DNA of 8,407 nt from Lysobacteraceae bacterium (GTDB taxonomy: Bacteria; Pseudomonadota; Gammaproteobacteria; Steroidobacterales; Steroidobacteraceae): the NCBI GenBank assembly GCA_012516015.1, contig JAAYXG010000299.1, positions 1-8,407 of the forward strand, written 5' to 3'. Shown here piece by piece: positions 7,400 to 8,407 of this stretch. The notes beneath the pieces are model-generated. The model did not search any database and was not told where the DNA came from. It saw only the letters and a list, made by a program, of their open reading frames with translations. The position numbers and the translations under genes were made by a program. The first letter of the stretch is position 1. The number at the start of each line of letters is the position of its first letter.

Positions 7400-7585
7400 A
7401 TGATCTTCAAACTCAAACGCTCATGCGATGCGTTCGTGCGTCCACGCGTCACGCCGGATCCCGGCCAAGCGGCGGAATTGGAGCGGCGTTTCAATTCGCT
7501 TGCGTACTATCCGGAAAACGGCTTTCACCGCGATCGAATGCAGGATCGGTTGGAGTACCCGCGAGTGAGGCGCGTCAGCGCCTGA
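7400..7585 (+). CDS. Small hypothetical protein (61 aa)
   Basis: I do not recognise this product. It has 61 residues, is rich in Arg, has no signal peptide or membrane segment, and contains a charged middle (PDPGQAAELERRFNSLAYYP). About 70% of its third codon positions are G or C, which agrees with coding but is not proof. A strong Shine-Dalgarno GGGGGA (7387-7392) lies 7 bases before the ATG. The ATG overlaps the TGA of the short upstream open frame as ATGA (7400-7403), as in translationally coupled pairs. Downstream it converges with the TonB-domain gene. It could also be a chance ORF: another frame is open across 7423-7608, but that one lacks a comparable ribosome site. Confidence 0.45.
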   Translation: MIFKLKRSCDAFVRPRVTPDPGQAAELERRFNSLAYYPENGFHRDRMQDRLEYPRVRRVSA

Positions 7586-7593
7586 ATGCAAGT

Positions 7594-7670
7594 GTGGGTG
7601 TGATGTAGGGTGTAGTGAGCGAGGCCGGCCTGTCGGACCCGACACGTCACACTTCACACCCTACACCCTT
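7594..7670. repeat. TACAC/GTGTGA-rich imperfect palindromic element, copy C
   Basis: This third copy fills the gap between two convergent genes. The left arm is GGGTGTGATGTAGGGTGTAG (7596-7615). The right arm is CACACTTCACACCCTACACC (7648-7667 approximately), whose reverse complement begins GGTGTAGGGTGTGAAGTG. The middle has the palindromes GGCCGGCC (7623-7630) and TGTCGG/CCGACA (7631-7644). The position suggests a bidirectional terminator or mRNA-end structure for both neighbours, which is an inference. Confidence 0.6.
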
Positions 7671-7675
7671 CTTTC

Positions 7676-8407
7676 CTACTGCCCCTCGGCAAAACGCAGA
7701 CGAACCATCGCCCGCTGCGGGACCGTCTTGCCGTTACGTACGACGGGCTCGAAGCGCCACTGGCGAATCGCGCGAATGGCCGCGTCGTCGAAGACATTGG
7801 CCGGGCTCGCATTGCGAACCTCGACGTCATCGACCGTGCCGTTCGGCATCACGGTGAACGCGAGCTCGACCCAACCCTCAATGCCTTTCCTGAGCGCGTC
7901 GGACGGATATTGCGGTGCGACCGTCTTCGTGCGCTTGAGCGTAGAGGCCGATACGACACTGTTGAGCAGCGCGTACTGCTCGCGCGCGGCGGCCAGATCC
8001 ATTTCGGCCTTCGAAATATCGGCACCCATGTAGGCCGCGCCGACGTCACGAGCACCCGCGATGAGTTGCGCGGAGCGATCGAACGCGTTGGCCGCCATCG
8101 CCTGGCGGCCCGAACTCAGCAAGCTAGTCGTCAGTGCGCGCGACAGCTCCTCGACCTCGGGTCGCGAGGGCGCTGCGCTGCTCAGATTCGCAAGCGCTTC
8201 GCGAGCGTTATCGCCGGGCGGATCGATGAGCTTGCCTTGGCTCATGCGCTGACGCACTTCGTTGACGAGCGCCTCGACGTTCGGACCCGAACCGGCTGCG
8301 GGGGCGCTGCGGCGCGCCGTTGCCGTACGATTCGCGTCCGCGAGAGAACGCTCGACCTGCGCGAGCGCCGCGCCGGCCGAGCCGAGCTGACGCGCCGCGG
8401 AAACGTA
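7676..8407 (-). CDS. TonB C-terminal domain protein, N-terminus beyond the right edge
   Basis: The frame is open from the stop (complement of 7676-7678) to the right edge, giving 243 visible residues with the start outside the window. A GTG at 8257 could be mistaken for a start, but coding continues upstream of it with no stop. The last 80 or so residues form a TonB C-terminal domain: PQYPSDALRKGIEGWVELAF, MPNGTVDDVEV, FDDAAIRAIRQWRFEPV, and VRLRF near the end. This domain normally contacts the TonB box of outer-membrane transporters or acts as a related periplasmic module. The visible upstream part is Ala-rich and helical, perhaps TPR-like, and not the Pro-rich linker of classical TonB. Related energy-transducer-TonB proteins with long helical regions occur in gammaproteobacteria, by recollection. 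The membrane anchor, if any, is not visible. Confidence 0.85.
   Translation of the reverse strand, partial: YVSAARQLGSAGAALAQVERSLADANRTATARRSAPAAGSGPNVEALVNEVRQRMSQGKLIDPPGDNAREALANLSSAAPSRPEVEELSRALTTSLLSSGRQAMAANAFDRSAQLIAGARDVGAAYMGADISKAEMDLAAAREQYALLNSVVSASTLKRTKTVAPQYPSDALRKGIEGWVELAFTVMPNGTVDDVEVRNASPANVFDDAAIRAIRQWRFEPVVRNGKTVPQRAMVRLRFAEGQ

Noticed and set aside
7676..8257. TonB-domain gene starting at GTG 8257
   Set aside because: The frame stays open to the right edge with helix-forming, coding-like residues, so the gene is partial and starts outside the window.

Overview
The window holds a three-gene glycogen / alpha-glucan remodelling cluster on the + strand: a short-form branching enzyme (glgB, 202-2112), a glycogen debranching enzyme (glgX, 2238-4412) and a 4-alpha-glucanotransferase (malQ, 4474-6669). 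It is followed by a small VOC/glyoxalase-fold protein (6821-7204), a likely intrinsic terminator, a small uncharacterised ORF (7400-7585) and, on the opposite strand and cut by the right edge, a protein with a C-terminal TonB domain (7676-8407). The sequence is GC-rich (roughly 60-65% by eye) with C/G-rich third codon positions. That base use, a MalQ of the proteobacterial type with an N-terminal extension, and a TonB-domain protein with a long helical region suggest a Gram-negative proteobacterium, perhaps a gammaproteobacterium near Xanthomonadales or Steroidobacter. This placement is an inference and was not checked by any search.

Layout. Positions 1-201 contain no convincing gene but several short GC-rich inverted repeats and a tandem 7-mer just before glgB. 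The three glucan genes are co-oriented. The glgB-glgX junction (125 bp) carries a TACAC/GTGTGA-rich imperfect palindrome. The glgX-malQ junction (61 bp) carries a small hairpin holding the likely malQ Shine-Dalgarno. The malQ-VOC gap (151 bp) has a hairpin over the malQ stop and a second copy of the palindromic element. A third copy fills the gap between the convergent small ORF and TonB-domain gene. Positions 7235-7399 contain two consecutive strong inverted repeats and a short open frame that overlaps the start of the 7400 ORF by ATGA.

How the genes work together. GlgB makes alpha-1,6 branches. GlgX removes short branch stubs left by phosphorylase. MalQ rebuilds the released short maltodextrins into longer chains that can re-enter phosphorolysis or synthesis. 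The synthesis genes (glgC, glgA) and phosphorylase (glgP) are not in the window and may lie outside it. All catalytic residues of the three enzymes are visible, so all three look functional.

I did not find a clearly new multi-gene system. The observations most worth following are the recurring palindromic intergenic element and the structured, possibly coupled small-ORF locus at 7235-7585.
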